The notes under the pieces: model-generated | Databases searched by the model: none | Told to the model about the DNA's origin: nothing | The model's input: only the letters and a program-made list of their open reading frames with translations | Shown: in pieces, positions 1-8,281 of the stretch | Position numbering within the stretch: the first letter of the stretch is position 1 | Layout: each line of letters opens with the position of its first letter | Program-made: the position numbers and the translations under genes | Assembly: GCA_002010665.1 (NCBI GenBank) | Contig: MTON01000030.1 | Span: forward strand, 18,224 to 55,830 | Origin: Candidatus Aminicenantes bacterium JdFR-78 | GTDB taxonomy: Bacteria; Acidobacteriota; Aminicenantia; JdFR-78 | Direction of reading: 5' to 3' | Length of the DNA: 37,607 bases

Positions 1-2308
1 TTTTCAAACCGCCCTTTTTTATTATAAAAATTATGCTTACAATTATTATTCCGACTAAAGTTGTGAATGTTATTATTGCTCCGTAAATAAAACTATTCGG
101 TAAGTATTTTAAAACTATTTCATGTCTTCCTGAAGGGACAACAATTCCCTTTGAAGTTAAATTCACCTTAAAAATTCTTACTCTTTTACCATCTACCCAT
201 GCTTTCCAGCCAGGATAGTAATTACCATAAAAAACAGCAATAGCTGAACTTGAAGATTCAATTAAATACCGCTTCTTTCCCTGTTTTTCTTCTAAGGTAA
301 TTATCCTATAATTCTTCTTATTATTGAAATTTTCACTTAAATTGATCTCTTTGCCCACAATAGCAATTTTTTTTGGATCAAAATTCTCACTACCAAGAAT
401 TTTCATCTTTTTGTCTATTGACTTTACTCTAATTGAATCAAAAACAAGATAAGGGAATTTTAAAATCTTCTTGATTTTCTGGAAGTAAAGAGTGTATCCT
501 TCAATAACCTTTTTCTTTGCTGGAAGATTCGATAGTGGATGGTGTGTAATATAATAATGACATCCAGAAAGACTTAAAATTTTTATTAATGCCTGTACAT
601 CGCATTCTTTAAGAAACTTCCTGATCTTATGATATTCCTCGCTATAAAGTCCGTAAAAATCCTTGTTAAATTGATATTCAACATCATCTCCTAAACCACA
701 GAAGGGATAAAGACTTTGCCTTAAATAATTATGTGCATTAAAACTGCTTCCAACTTCCTTTTTCAAAAATGTTGGCAAATAGTCATCCCTATACACTCTA
801 AATGGAGGTTCCAAAGTTTTTAAAATATCTGGTTTTTTAAAAAATGATATCGAAACTACTGGATTAATTGTCCTATTTGTAATTACTAAATCAAATAAAA
901 TTACAAAAATTAAAATCCAATCCAAAAATTTTGTAGAGGAATGAAATATACCTGATAAAAGAATTATGAATGAGCAAATTATAAATATTAAAAATCCATG
1001 AATAAAAGACAAATTTAATTCAGAAATGGATTGCTTATTGTCAATAACAAAAAAGTTACCAAGCAATGTCAAGAGTTGTTCTTTAAAAATTAAATAAAGC
1101 GTTAATGAGAATAAGGACAGGAAAAAAATAATAAAAAGTTGCTTATTCTTAGTTTTTCTATATCTAAATAAATTATCAAAAGCTATGGCTGAAATTATTG
1201 AAAGGGAAAATATTGCTCCCATTAAATACTTAACTGGATATCTTAAAGTGGAGAATGGAGGAATATATTTAAACATAAAAAAGAAAGGCGAATATTTTCC
1301 AAAAGACATGAAGAAAAAAGTAAAAAAAGTAACTATTAAAACAACATGTCTTTTATCATACGGTTTTTGCAGCCCAAGAAAAAATAATATTAGAACTCCA
1401 AAGCTAATATAAAAGCTATAATATAGAGGATAACCCTTATCAAACAAATGACCTCCCCAGAAATCATTATGACCTGGTTCCCTGTCATTCCCAAGAAAAT
1501 TAGGAAATACAAAATTTGGCAATTGGATAATTTGAAAAGACCATTGCGTGGGATCAATTATTGCTCGCTCAGACCTCACCATTAGCTCAAGGGAGGGAAG
1601 TAATTGAATGGCAGATATAAAAATTGCTATTATTAATGGAAATATCAAAAGTTTAACTTTTCTAATAGCCTTTTCTTTTGAAAAAATTATTAGAATTAAT
1701 CCAGAAATAAATGTTATGATAATTACATATGGTGTTCCTGCCAGAATTAACAAACTCCATAGAATAGAAAGAACTATCAATCTTATCAGGAATTTATCTT
1801 TGAATTTATTTAAGATAAACAATATCCAAGGCATCCAGCACAATGCTGCAATATGATTATAAAATTCAAATGAAGAAAGGAACATACCACTCAATATAAA
1901 AATTGTAGCTCCAAAAAATGAAGCCTTTTTTGATAGGGAAAATGATTGAGAAAAGAAATAAAGACCTGTCCAACAGATTAAAACATGAATAAGATAATGA
2001 ATTTTAAATGATATGAAAAAAGGTAAGAATAAATACAATAATGTGGTCGGATAAAACACAGCATTTTTCGGATTTGCCAAAAAGGGTTGTCCATTGCCAT
2101 ATGCATCTGTCCAAAGAGCAAAGCTTCCTTCTCTAAGGAGTTTAACACAGAGTATTCGTGATGGTATTTCAATGAGAGTAGAATCCCTTTCAAAAAAAAC
2201 ACTGTCTGTAAAAAAGAAATTTTTGAACATAAATATGAAAAGCATGAGAAAAATGAAGAAATAGATAACATCTATTTTATAGATAATGTTTTTTCCGTTT
2301 TTATTCAT
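1..2308 (-). CDS. YfhO-like multi-pass membrane protein (partial, runs off left edge)
   Basis: One open frame runs from an ATG at 2308 to the window edge, giving 769 codons with no stop. Reading starts MNKNGKNIIYKIDVIYFF, and the protein has many hydrophobic segments. An N-terminal loop (about residues 65-90) has the pattern ALWTDAYGNGQPFLANPKNA, which resembles the conserved first loop of YfhO and GT-C-like proteins. A late extracytoplasmic segment ends in NYYPGWKAWVDGK, a hallmark of YfhO proteins, followed by a last membrane helix near the cut. YfhO proteins are membrane proteins linked to glycosylation of cell-surface polymers; the substrate cannot be told here. The start overlaps the stop of the upstream GT-C gene by 8 bases (ATGAATAA), so translation is probably coupled. 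The family's usual length of roughly 800-900 residues suggests only the C-terminal end is missing. Confidence 0.82.
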   Translation of the reverse strand, partial: MNKNGKNIIYKIDVIYFFIFLMLFIFMFKNFFFTDSVFFERDSTLIEIPSRILCVKLLREGSFALWTDAYGNGQPFLANPKNAVFYPTTLLYLFLPFFISFKIHYLIHVLICWTGLYFFSQSFSLSKKASFFGATIFILSGMFLSSFEFYNHIAALCWMPWILFILNKFKDKFLIRLIVLSILWSLLILAGTPYVIIITFISGLILIIFSKEKAIRKVKLLIFPLIIAIFISAIQLLPSLELMVRSERAIIDPTQWSFQIIQLPNFVFPNFLGNDREPGHNDFWGGHLFDKGYPLYYSFYISFGVLILFFLGLQKPYDKRHVVLIVTFFTFFFMSFGKYSPFFFMFKYIPPFSTLRYPVKYLMGAIFSLSIISAIAFDNLFRYRKTKNKQLFIIFFLSLFSLTLYLIFKEQLLTLLGNFFVIDNKQSISELNLSFIHGFLIFIICSFIILLSGIFHSSTKFLDWILIFVILFDLVITNRTINPVVSISFFKKPDILKTLEPPFRVYRDDYLPTFLKKEVGSSFNAHNYLRQSLYPFCGLGDDVEYQFNKDFYGLYSEEYHKIRKFLKECDVQALIKILSLSGCHYYITHHPLSNLPAKKKVIEGYTLYFQKIKKILKFPYLVFDSIRVKSIDKKMKILGSENFDPKKIAIVGKEINLSENFNNKKNYRIITLEEKQGKKRYLIESSSSAIAVFYGNYYPGWKAWVDGKRVRIFKVNLTSKGIVVPSGRHEIVLKYLPNSFIYGAIITFTTLVGIIIVSIIFIIKKGGLK

Positions 2309-3914
2309 TGTAATATCTTATATCAACTTCTTTTGGAAGTTTTTTGGAAAATCTCCTCAAATTGTTAAGAAGAATATTCTTCTCTCCAGGTTCCACTGCA
2401 TAAAAGGAAACTACTTCACCCCCACAGACAACATTGTCTGATATCTCCCACTCACCTACTTTAGCCCATGTAGAGGGTAACCCTCCTATTCTTTCATTCC
2501 AGAACCAATTATCATAAACAATTGCAATTTTTACATGATATCTTTTCGCCAGATCATAAATGGTATTTCTATTATATTTATTAGCTCTTTTCAATTTTGC
2601 TACTTCAATAGTTCCAAGCCCCCATAAATCAAGATTCTTAATTTCGGATAAATAATTAATTGCTCCTACATCATTTGCAGCAACTTCTTTTCCTTGATAA
2701 AAACTCTTAAGAAATAGCCCCATTTGATATTGCTGTTGGTATATATTAGCACAGGCTCTTGGAATTTCTATTAATGAAGAGAATCCTCTCGATATCATTT
2801 GATAGCCCATTAAAAAACTCAGAATTATTACTGCTATTCTATAAAATTTGCTGACAGGAGTATTAAATACTTTTTCAGCTAGATAGTGGCGAGAAATAAT
2901 ACTAATTGCCATAACTCCTATTGCAATCAAATAAGCTTCATAACGATAAAATCCCCCAAATCTTGCAAATTTGATATGAAATAGAGCTATAATAACAAAA
3001 ATAAAATTTAATAATAACTGTTTTTTCCAGAAGATCCTATATTTTAGGAAATCATATGTGAATAACAATAATGAAACTACAGTGAGAGCAAAAAGAGGAT
3101 TCATTATTTCAATGATATTTATATTTTTAAAATAAAAAACTGACTTGACAAAAGTCTTTACGGAGGAGAAATCAATTACATATCCTTTAAGAAGAATTGA
3201 ATTTGGGAAGAAATACCACCCATGAAATACTGAAATGCATCCATATATTAAAATCGGAAGTATTGCCAGGAATCCAATCGTAAGTGATAAACGAATTTTT
3301 TTTCTTATTAAAAATAGAACGCAGATTATAAATACCAGAAATATACTTTCATATCTAACTGTAATAATGAAAAAAGAAAGTATTAAAAGCCATCTTTTTT
3401 CTTTTTTTAAGTTTTCCTCGGTCATAATTTTTACAGCAAGATAAATGAAAAAAAGGCTTATAAAAATATGAGCACTATGTTCCATCCCAGTAAATACAAC
3501 AGCGGGTAATGGAGAGAAGAAAAGCAAAGCCAGAAGAATGAGAAAATTGTAAATTCCATAAATATTAAAGGATTGTAAAATTCTATAAGATAGGAGGAGT
3601 ATGAGAACAGAAAAAATCACATTAAGGATAAAAGGCATAATCTCATTTACACCGATTATTTTATATAAAAATGAAAGTAGTAATGTCCAAGACAGTGAGC
3701 TCGATGATGAGCTGAATGAATATTTTGTGATTCCCCATACCCCATATTTTGAAAAATTTTTAGCCATTGCCATGTGAATATAAGCATCATCTCCTGCATA
3801 AATAAGTTGATTATTAGTGTTCTTTAGTGAAAGAATTAATGTAAATGAAATTATTAATAAAAATATACTTAGTACAGCAAAGATAACCCAATTTTTTCTT
3901 AAGAAGACAGACAT
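2301..3914 (-). CDS. GT-C-type membrane glycosyltransferase (AftB/ArnT-like architecture)
   Basis: A 537-residue protein with about 10-12 hydrophobic helices. After the first helix (residues 12-31) it has a periplasmic loop containing DDAYIHMAMAKNFSKYG. The DDAYIH motif is the conserved acidic loop of lipid-linked-sugar GT-C enzymes such as mycobacterial AftB and its relatives. The C-terminal soluble part (from about residue 410) has NDVGAINYLSEIKNLDLWGL, a pattern common at the end of this family. Established knowledge: such enzymes use polyprenyl-phosphate sugars on the outer face of the inner membrane. Inference: with the DPPR-synthase-like UbiA two genes upstream, the donor may be a polyprenyl-phosphate pentofuranose. 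The start is preceded by TTTTTAGG directly before ATG, a poorly spaced ribosome site, so an internal start is possible. It ends inside the YfhO-like gene start. Confidence 0.75.
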   Translation of the reverse strand: MSVFLRKNWVIFAVLSIFLLIISFTLILSLKNTNNQLIYAGDDAYIHMAMAKNFSKYGVWGITKYSFSSSSSSLSWTLLLSFLYKIIGVNEIMPFILNVIFSVLILLLSYRILQSFNIYGIYNFLILLALLFFSPLPAVVFTGMEHSAHIFISLFFIYLAVKIMTEENLKKEKRWLLILSFFIITVRYESIFLVFIICVLFLIRKKIRLSLTIGFLAILPILIYGCISVFHGWYFFPNSILLKGYVIDFSSVKTFVKSVFYFKNINIIEIMNPLFALTVVSLLLFTYDFLKYRIFWKKQLLLNFIFVIIALFHIKFARFGGFYRYEAYLIAIGVMAISIISRHYLAEKVFNTPVSKFYRIAVIILSFLMGYQMISRGFSSLIEIPRACANIYQQQYQMGLFLKSFYQGKEVAANDVGAINYLSEIKNLDLWGLGTIEVAKLKRANKYNRNTIYDLAKRYHVKIAIVYDNWFWNERIGGLPSTWAKVGEWEISDNVVCGGEVVSFYAVEPGEKNILLNNLRRFSKKLPKEVDIRYYNE

Positions 3915-3935
3915 CCTAAAAAGACTTTTTGATAT

Positions 3936-5012
3936 TCAATAACTCAGCCACAATTTACCCCATTCTGTCCTTAAAAATTGTTTAATTCTCTTTCGCCCAA
4001 TTGTGGGATACCACAAAAGGTCATGATAAATATTACTTGCAAAGGGTGCCCATACAACCATTGGACTGTGAAGAAGAATTTTCTCAAAGGGCTTGAGAAA
4101 ACCTTTTCTAATCATCTGGTCACCCCATATTACAACACTCTTTTTTACTTTGAAATGAAAATTAAGATCAGAAATATCCTCACCAATTATCTCGATTTCT
4201 TTTGGGTCACCTATTCCTAAACCCATCTCATGACACATCCGAATATAAGGAATTTCCATGGGATCAAATCCCATGATTTTTGCAGAAATTGCATCTATGG
4301 CAACAGAGTCTCCACTTGCTAAAATTATGTTTCCGATTTTGGGCTCCATTGTTCTTGGGCCAGCTCCATCACCACAAACTGTTCCATCCATTACAGCAAA
4401 TACACCTGAATGAAGTTCTTTTTGAATAATCATTAAATCTACCAATACTTCATGTATATATTTATGGGCATAATGTCTTATCTCTTTAAGTAATCCCCCA
4501 AAAGAATTTTTAATTGCACCTGTTGTTATGGAATGACCATGAGTTTTTACAGTTGGAAGATGAATGATATTCTTTCCTATGAGCATTTTAGGAATTTCAA
4601 TTCCATCTGGAAAAATTTCATGAAGCTTGAGGAGCTTACTTTTGAATTCATACTTTATCCATTCCACCTGTGTAAGAGGAATAAATTTCAAGCCATATTT
4701 TTCCAATATAGGTAGCCACTTATTATTTTTCGCTCCTTTAATTGGATTAGTAACCACTGTTTTATTTTCTATAGGTATTATTTTTTCTTTTTCGAATTTA
4801 TCTTCAAATAGAGTTTTTATCACACCTTCTAATTGCCAGGGTTGGGTCGAACATGAAGGAAAATATTTTGTCCAGGATAAATTGAGTTTTATTAAAATTT
4901 CCTTGTCCTTTGAGATAAATTTCTTATAATCAGCTAAATGCATTAGTACTTTATAATCATCAATAACTGTCTGAGGAGATGTTTTTAAAACCGCCACTTT
5001 TGATTTTGTCAT
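3936..5012 (-). CDS. DUF362 domain protein
   Basis: I place the start at the ATG at 5012 (MTKSKVAVLKTSPQTVIDDY), which gives 358 residues. The longer frame from 5069 would overlap the UbiA gene by about 50 bases and adds an unrelated hydrophobic stretch. The protein matches the DUF362 pattern: an N-terminal strand KVAVLKTSP, KLNLSWTKYFPSCSTQPW (about residues 60-80), a histidine-rich HLPTVKTHGHSITTGAIKN segment near residue 160, and MDGTVCGDGAGP near residue 215. No iron-sulfur cysteine cluster is seen at the C-terminus. DUF362 proteins have no settled general function. The gene starts 4 bases after the ubiA-like stop, so it is part of the same operon, which suggests a role in the same surface-glycan or lipid-linked sugar pathway. 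That link is inference. Confidence 0.75.
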   Translation of the reverse strand: MTKSKVAVLKTSPQTVIDDYKVLMHLADYKKFISKDKEILIKLNLSWTKYFPSCSTQPWQLEGVIKTLFEDKFEKEKIIPIENKTVVTNPIKGAKNNKWLPILEKYGLKFIPLTQVEWIKYEFKSKLLKLHEIFPDGIEIPKMLIGKNIIHLPTVKTHGHSITTGAIKNSFGGLLKEIRHYAHKYIHEVLVDLMIIQKELHSGVFAVMDGTVCGDGAGPRTMEPKIGNIILASGDSVAIDAISAKIMGFDPMEIPYIRMCHEMGLGIGDPKEIEIIGEDISDLNFHFKVKKSVVIWGDQMIRKGFLKPFEKILLHSPMVVWAPFASNIYHDLLWYPTIGRKRIKQFLRTEWGKLWLSY

Positions 5013-5016
5013 TTTA

Positions 5017-5892
5017 TTACTTTGTGTATAATACAATAACTGCCACAAGAATCCATAAAAGAATATCAAGCAATAAAGGTTTATCCGTAATAATTAATTT
5101 TTCTGGACTCCCTCCTTTTCCCTTATGATGAATGAGATATAAATATCGAAATATACCATAAAGGACAAATGGTATTGTGAACATAAGATTTTTAGTTCCG
5201 AATTTAGTTACAGTCTCTTCTGAAATAGTATAAAGGCAATATGCAATAATAGTGGAAGCAGTAACAGCTGCGGTCATTTGGTCGAGTAAATATGGATTAT
5301 ACTCTTTTAAAACTGGACGGTGTGTTTGAGCATCGTCTTTTAAAAAAAGAAGTTCATATCTTCTCTTATTTATAGCCAGAAAGAGAGCAAGTAACCCTGT
5401 GCATATAAGTAGCCATGAAGAAATGTAAACTTGAATAGCTAAAGCACCAGCCACCACTCTTATTAAAAATCCAGTTGCTATAACAAATATATCAAGAATA
5501 ACCACATGTTTTAAATAAAGAGAATAAGACAATTGGAGCAAAAAATAAAATGAGAGAATAAGAATAAAATATTTATTCAGAAAAGCGGAAAAAATAAAAC
5601 TGGTAAAACTGATAATGATAAAAGATGTAATCGCGGTCTGTTTTTTAAGTCTTCCTGAAGCTATTGGTCTTTTGGACTTAATTGGATGAAGTCTATCTTC
5701 TTCTAAATCTTTTAAATCATTAAAAATATAAAGTGAACCTGAAATTAAGCAAAAAATAATAAAAGCAAAAATATTCTTAAAAAGGAGTGGGAAATTAAAA
5801 ATGTTTTGCGAAAATATTAGAGGAGCAAATATAAAGAGATTCTTTATCCATTGATTAGGTCGCATTGATTTTATTATTTCTATTAGAGCCAT
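5017..5892 (-). CDS. UbiA-family prenyltransferase, decaprenyl-phosphate phosphoribosyltransferase-like
   Basis: A 291-residue integral membrane protein with about 8-9 hydrophobic helices. It opens with MRPNQWIKNLFIFAPL (residues 10-25), the signature of the DPPR-synthase branch of UbiA. It then has NDLKDLEEDRLHPIKSKRP (58-76), with the metal-binding Asp residues D59, D62 and D66 and the HPxKxxRPIASG tail. In mycobacteria this enzyme (Rv3806c) moves 5-phosphoribose from PRPP to decaprenyl phosphate, the first committed step to the D-arabinofuranose donor. Homologues occur in other bacteria, for example in D-arabinofuranosylation of Pseudomonas pilin. It heads a minus-strand operon with DUF362, GT-C and YfhO genes, an order reminiscent of the mycobacterial ubiA-aftB neighbourhood. 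No DprE1/DprE2-like epimerase genes are in the window, so the final sugar is unknown. Confidence 0.8.
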   Translation of the reverse strand: MALIEIIKSMRPNQWIKNLFIFAPLIFSQNIFNFPLLFKNIFAFIIFCLISGSLYIFNDLKDLEEDRLHPIKSKRPIASGRLKKQTAITSFIIISFTSFIFSAFLNKYFILILSFYFLLQLSYSLYLKHVVILDIFVIATGFLIRVVAGALAIQVYISSWLLICTGLLALFLAINKRRYELLFLKDDAQTHRPVLKEYNPYLLDQMTAAVTASTIIAYCLYTISEETVTKFGTKNLMFTIPFVLYGIFRYLYLIHHKGKGGSPEKLIITDKPLLLDILLWILVAVIVLYTK

Positions 5893-5900
5893 TTTATTAC

Positions 5901-5929
5901 TAAATAACTGATTATCCCTTATGAGTCAA
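5901..5929 (-). promoter_or_regulatory. Candidate sigma-70 promoter of the ubiA-like operon
   Basis: On the minus strand TTGACT (5924-5929) is followed by a 17-base spacer and TATTTA (5901-5906). Only 8 bases separate the -10 box from the ATG at 5892, so the transcript would be nearly or fully leaderless. No good Shine-Dalgarno sequence lies before this start, which fits. Start site not tested. Confidence 0.45.
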
Positions 5930-6113
5930 ATGATTATGGAAAATGGTCCCGAGTAGCGCCTAAAATCGCATAATATCATCTCATCTTTAGTTTGCAAAAT
6001 TTAGATATTTACGATCTTATAAGGAATGAATGTTAGTAGGAATGAATTTTACCTTTAAGTTAATTGACTAATGCTTTTGGAGTAGGAATATTCTTTAAAT
6101 ATAAAATTTTTAT

Positions 6114-7316
6114 TTAAGAAACAGCTTTCAATTGTAAGAAAGCATTAATTATTCTATCTATTCCTTTTTTTAAATTTTCCATAGAAGTAGCATAAGATAT
6201 TCTTATATAATTGTCTGCTCCAAAAGAATCTCCAGGGACAACTGCGACATTTGCATAATTAAGAAGATAATCAGAAAGTTCAACAGAATTTCGAATTAAT
6301 ACTCCATTAAATTTCTTATTATAATAGGAAGAAACATTAAGAAAAACATAAAATGCACCTTTAGGCTTTACGAATGAAACACCGGGTATTGTCTGTAATT
6401 GACTCAAAAGATAATTCCTTCTCTCTTGAAATTCAGCAATTCTCTTCATCACCTCTTCCTGAGAACCATTTAGAGCCTCAACTGAGGCTTTCTGAGAAAT
6501 AGACGAAGGATTTGAGGAAGAATGGCTTTGTATTCTCTTCATCCCTTCGATTATCTCTGCTGGTCCAGCAGCATAACCTATTCTCCATCCTGTCATGGAA
6601 TAGGTCTTTGAAACTCCATTTATAATAATAGTTCTCTTCTTAATATCTTCTCCGAGGGAAGCAAAACTACAGAATTCAAAATCATCATAAATTAATTTCT
6701 CATAAATCTCGTCTGAAATCACAAACATATCCTTGTCTAATATAACATCCGCGATTTTTTCAAGTTCAGTTCTTGAATATACCACTCCTGTGGGATTGCA
6801 TGGATTATTTAAGATTAAAGCTTTTGTTCTTGAGGTAATGGTCTTTTTTAATTGTTCTGGGGTGATAATAAAGCCTTCCTCCTCTCTCGTTTCGATAAAA
6901 ACCGGTTTCCCATCTGCCAAAGAAACTACTTCTGGATAAGTAACCCAGTATGGAGAAGGAATAATTACCTCATCTCCCTCATTTATTAAAGTAAATATTA
7001 AATGGTAAAAAGCTCCTTTTGCGCCATTGCATACTATTATCTGGGAAGGATTGTATTCGAGTCCATGATCCTCCTTAAGCCTTTTGATTATGGCTTTTTT
7101 TAGCTCTAAAATTCCATCTGCAGGAGTATATTTTGTAAAGTCTTCATCTATAGCTGATTTTCCTGCTTCTTTTATATTCTCTGGAGTTGGGAAATCTGGT
7201 TCTCCCACACTTAAGTCAATTACATCTATGCCTTTTTCCTTCATCGCCTTTGCTTTCGTAGTAATTTTAAGGGTTTGAGAAATCTTAATTCTTTGAATCC
7301 TTTTCGCCAAATTCAT
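6114..7316 (-). CDS. Class I/II PLP aminotransferase (aspartate aminotransferase, type Ib-like)
   Basis: A 400-residue fold-type I aminotransferase. Visible motifs are DLSVGEPDFPTP (34-45), TKYTPADG (61-68), the NNPCNPTG substrate/PLP loop (170-177), SDEIYEKLIY (201-210; D202 and Y205 contact the cofactor), the Schiff-base lysine K237 in SKTYSMTGWRIGY (236-248), and RISYATS near the C-terminus for substrate carboxylate binding. These match the type Ib aspartate aminotransferases of thermophiles and many bacteria, which interconvert aspartate and oxaloacetate. Some relatives also take aromatic amino acids or prephenate, so the exact substrate is not certain. The gene stands alone on the minus strand with its own promoter and a leader with AGAAGGAGAGAGG before the ATG. 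Aspartate is the substrate of NadB, encoded elsewhere in the window; that link is metabolic only. Confidence 0.88.
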   Translation of the reverse strand: MNLAKRIQRIKISQTLKITTKAKAMKEKGIDVIDLSVGEPDFPTPENIKEAGKSAIDEDFTKYTPADGILELKKAIIKRLKEDHGLEYNPSQIIVCNGAKGAFYHLIFTLINEGDEVIIPSPYWVTYPEVVSLADGKPVFIETREEEGFIITPEQLKKTITSRTKALILNNPCNPTGVVYSRTELEKIADVILDKDMFVISDEIYEKLIYDDFEFCSFASLGEDIKKRTIIINGVSKTYSMTGWRIGYAAGPAEIIEGMKRIQSHSSSNPSSISQKASVEALNGSQEEVMKRIAEFQERRNYLLSQLQTIPGVSFVKPKGAFYVFLNVSSYYNKKFNGVLIRNSVELSDYLLNYANVAVVPGDSFGADNYIRISYATSMENLKKGIDRIINAFLQLKAVS

Positions 7317-7411
7317 GCCTCTCTCTCCTTCTAAATGTGCCTGATTGAATTTTACTTAAAATTTTTTAAAAAGATTATATAATCTATACTTTATAATTTA
7401 TCTAACTACAA

Positions 7412-7440
7412 ATATTATATTGAAGACCCATAACTGTCAA
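7412..7440 (-). promoter_or_regulatory. Strong sigma-70 promoter for the aminotransferase gene
   Basis: On the minus strand a perfect TTGACA (7435-7440), a 17-base spacer and TAATAT (7412-7417) point to the ATG at 7316. The leader would be about 90 bases and ends in a purine-rich AGAAGGAGAGAGG ribosome site. The leader holds no obvious riboswitch or attenuator that I can recognise. Confidence 0.6.
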
Positions 7441-7470
7441 GTTTTAAATTTCTCAAGGCACTGCTTTTTC

Positions 7471-7500
7471 TTGCTAATTTCCAAGAAATTGTGGTAATAT
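7471..7500 (+). promoter_or_regulatory. Candidate promoter of the GT2-led operon
   Basis: TTGCTA (7471-7476), an 18-base spacer and TAATAT (7495-7500) lie just before the ATG at 7508, with only 7 bases between -10 box and start codon. No Shine-Dalgarno sequence is present. This would give a leaderless transcript. It is divergent from the aminotransferase promoter. Confidence 0.4.
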
Positions 7501-7507
7501 TTGAACA

Positions 7508-8281
7508 ATGAAAATTTCAGTTACAATTATTACTTTTAATGAGGAAGAAAAAATCGAAGGAGCAATTAAAAGTGTCCTTGATATTGCAGACGAAATAATA
7601 ATAGTGGACAGTTTTAGTGTGGATAATACTGTAAAGATCGCTAAAAAATATCGTGTGAAAGTTTACCAAAAAAGATGGCAGGATTATGCAGATCAGAGAA
7701 ATTTCGCTTTAGAAAAGGCTTCTCATCCTTGGGTCTTAAATATTGATGCTGATGAGAGAGTTTCGCCTGAATTAAAGAAAGAAATTTTAGATTTAAAGAG
7801 TAAAGAACCTGAGTACGATGGCTTTTCTATCCCGAGACTTACATATTATCTGAATCGTTGGATATATCATAGTGGATGGTATCCTGACAGAAAAATTAGA
7901 TTATTTAAAAAACAAATGGCAAAATGGGAAGGAAGATTCATTCACGAAAAACTTATCTTTACAGGTAAAGTAGGAAAATTGAAAAACCCTGTATATCATT
8001 TTTCTTATAAAAACATAGAAGAGCACTTATCCCGAATTAACAAATATTCTTCCCTAGGTGCAAGAAAACTTTATGAAAATGGCAAAAAAGCCAGATGGTA
8101 TCATTTTATAATTTATCCCTTTTTCAGATTCATTAAATCATATATTTTAAAACTTGGATTTCTCGATGGATTCGCGGGTTTTATTATATCTGTTTTAAAT
8201 AGTTATTATATATTTACGAGATATGCTAAGTTAAAAGAAATATGGAAAAAAGGAGAAAAGATTGAAACTTTTCCACATTGA
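7508..8281 (+). CDS. Family 2 glycosyltransferase (WaaE/KdtX-like)
   Basis: A 257-residue GT-A fold transferase. The N-terminus MKISVTIITFNEEEKIEGAI is the start of the nucleotide-binding domain, followed by IIVDSFSVDNT (31-41) and the DxD-like motif NIDADERV (78-85), which binds the metal and sugar nucleotide. The spacing and the DYADQRNFAL segment (59-68) match the WaaE/KdtX group, which adds a hexose to the lipopolysaccharide inner core. The C-terminal third has hydrophobic stretches (about 200-240) for membrane association. It heads a run of surface-carbohydrate genes. Its last 20 bases overlap the next glycosyltransferase gene. Donor and acceptor cannot be told from sequence. Confidence 0.85.
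   Translation: MKISVTIITFNEEEKIEGAIKSVLDIADEIIIVDSFSVDNTVKIAKKYRVKVYQKRWQDYADQRNFALEKASHPWVLNIDADERVSPELKKEILDLKSKEPEYDGFSIPRLTYYLNRWIYHSGWYPDRKIRLFKKQMAKWEGRFIHEKLIFTGKVGKLKNPVYHFSYKNIEEHLSRINKYSSLGARKLYENGKKARWYHFIIYPFFRFIKSYILKLGFLDGFAGFIISVLNSYYIFTRYAKLKEIWKKGEKIETFPH

Noticed and set aside
1185-1856. Two plus-strand frames of 75 and 82 codons
   Set aside because: They lie opposite the YfhO-like coding frame and have no ribosome site or recognisable protein.
1978-2271. A 97-codon minus-strand frame with hydrophobic residues
   Set aside because: It is an out-of-frame shadow. The continuous frame from 2308 to the edge matches YfhO-like sequence and couples to the upstream gene.
5013-5069. 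N-terminal extension of the DUF362 protein (MIFFYGFLWQLLYYTQSNK)
   Set aside because: It overlaps the ubiA-like gene and is its C-terminal DNA in another frame. The ATG at 5012 starts the conserved KVAVLKTSP segment.
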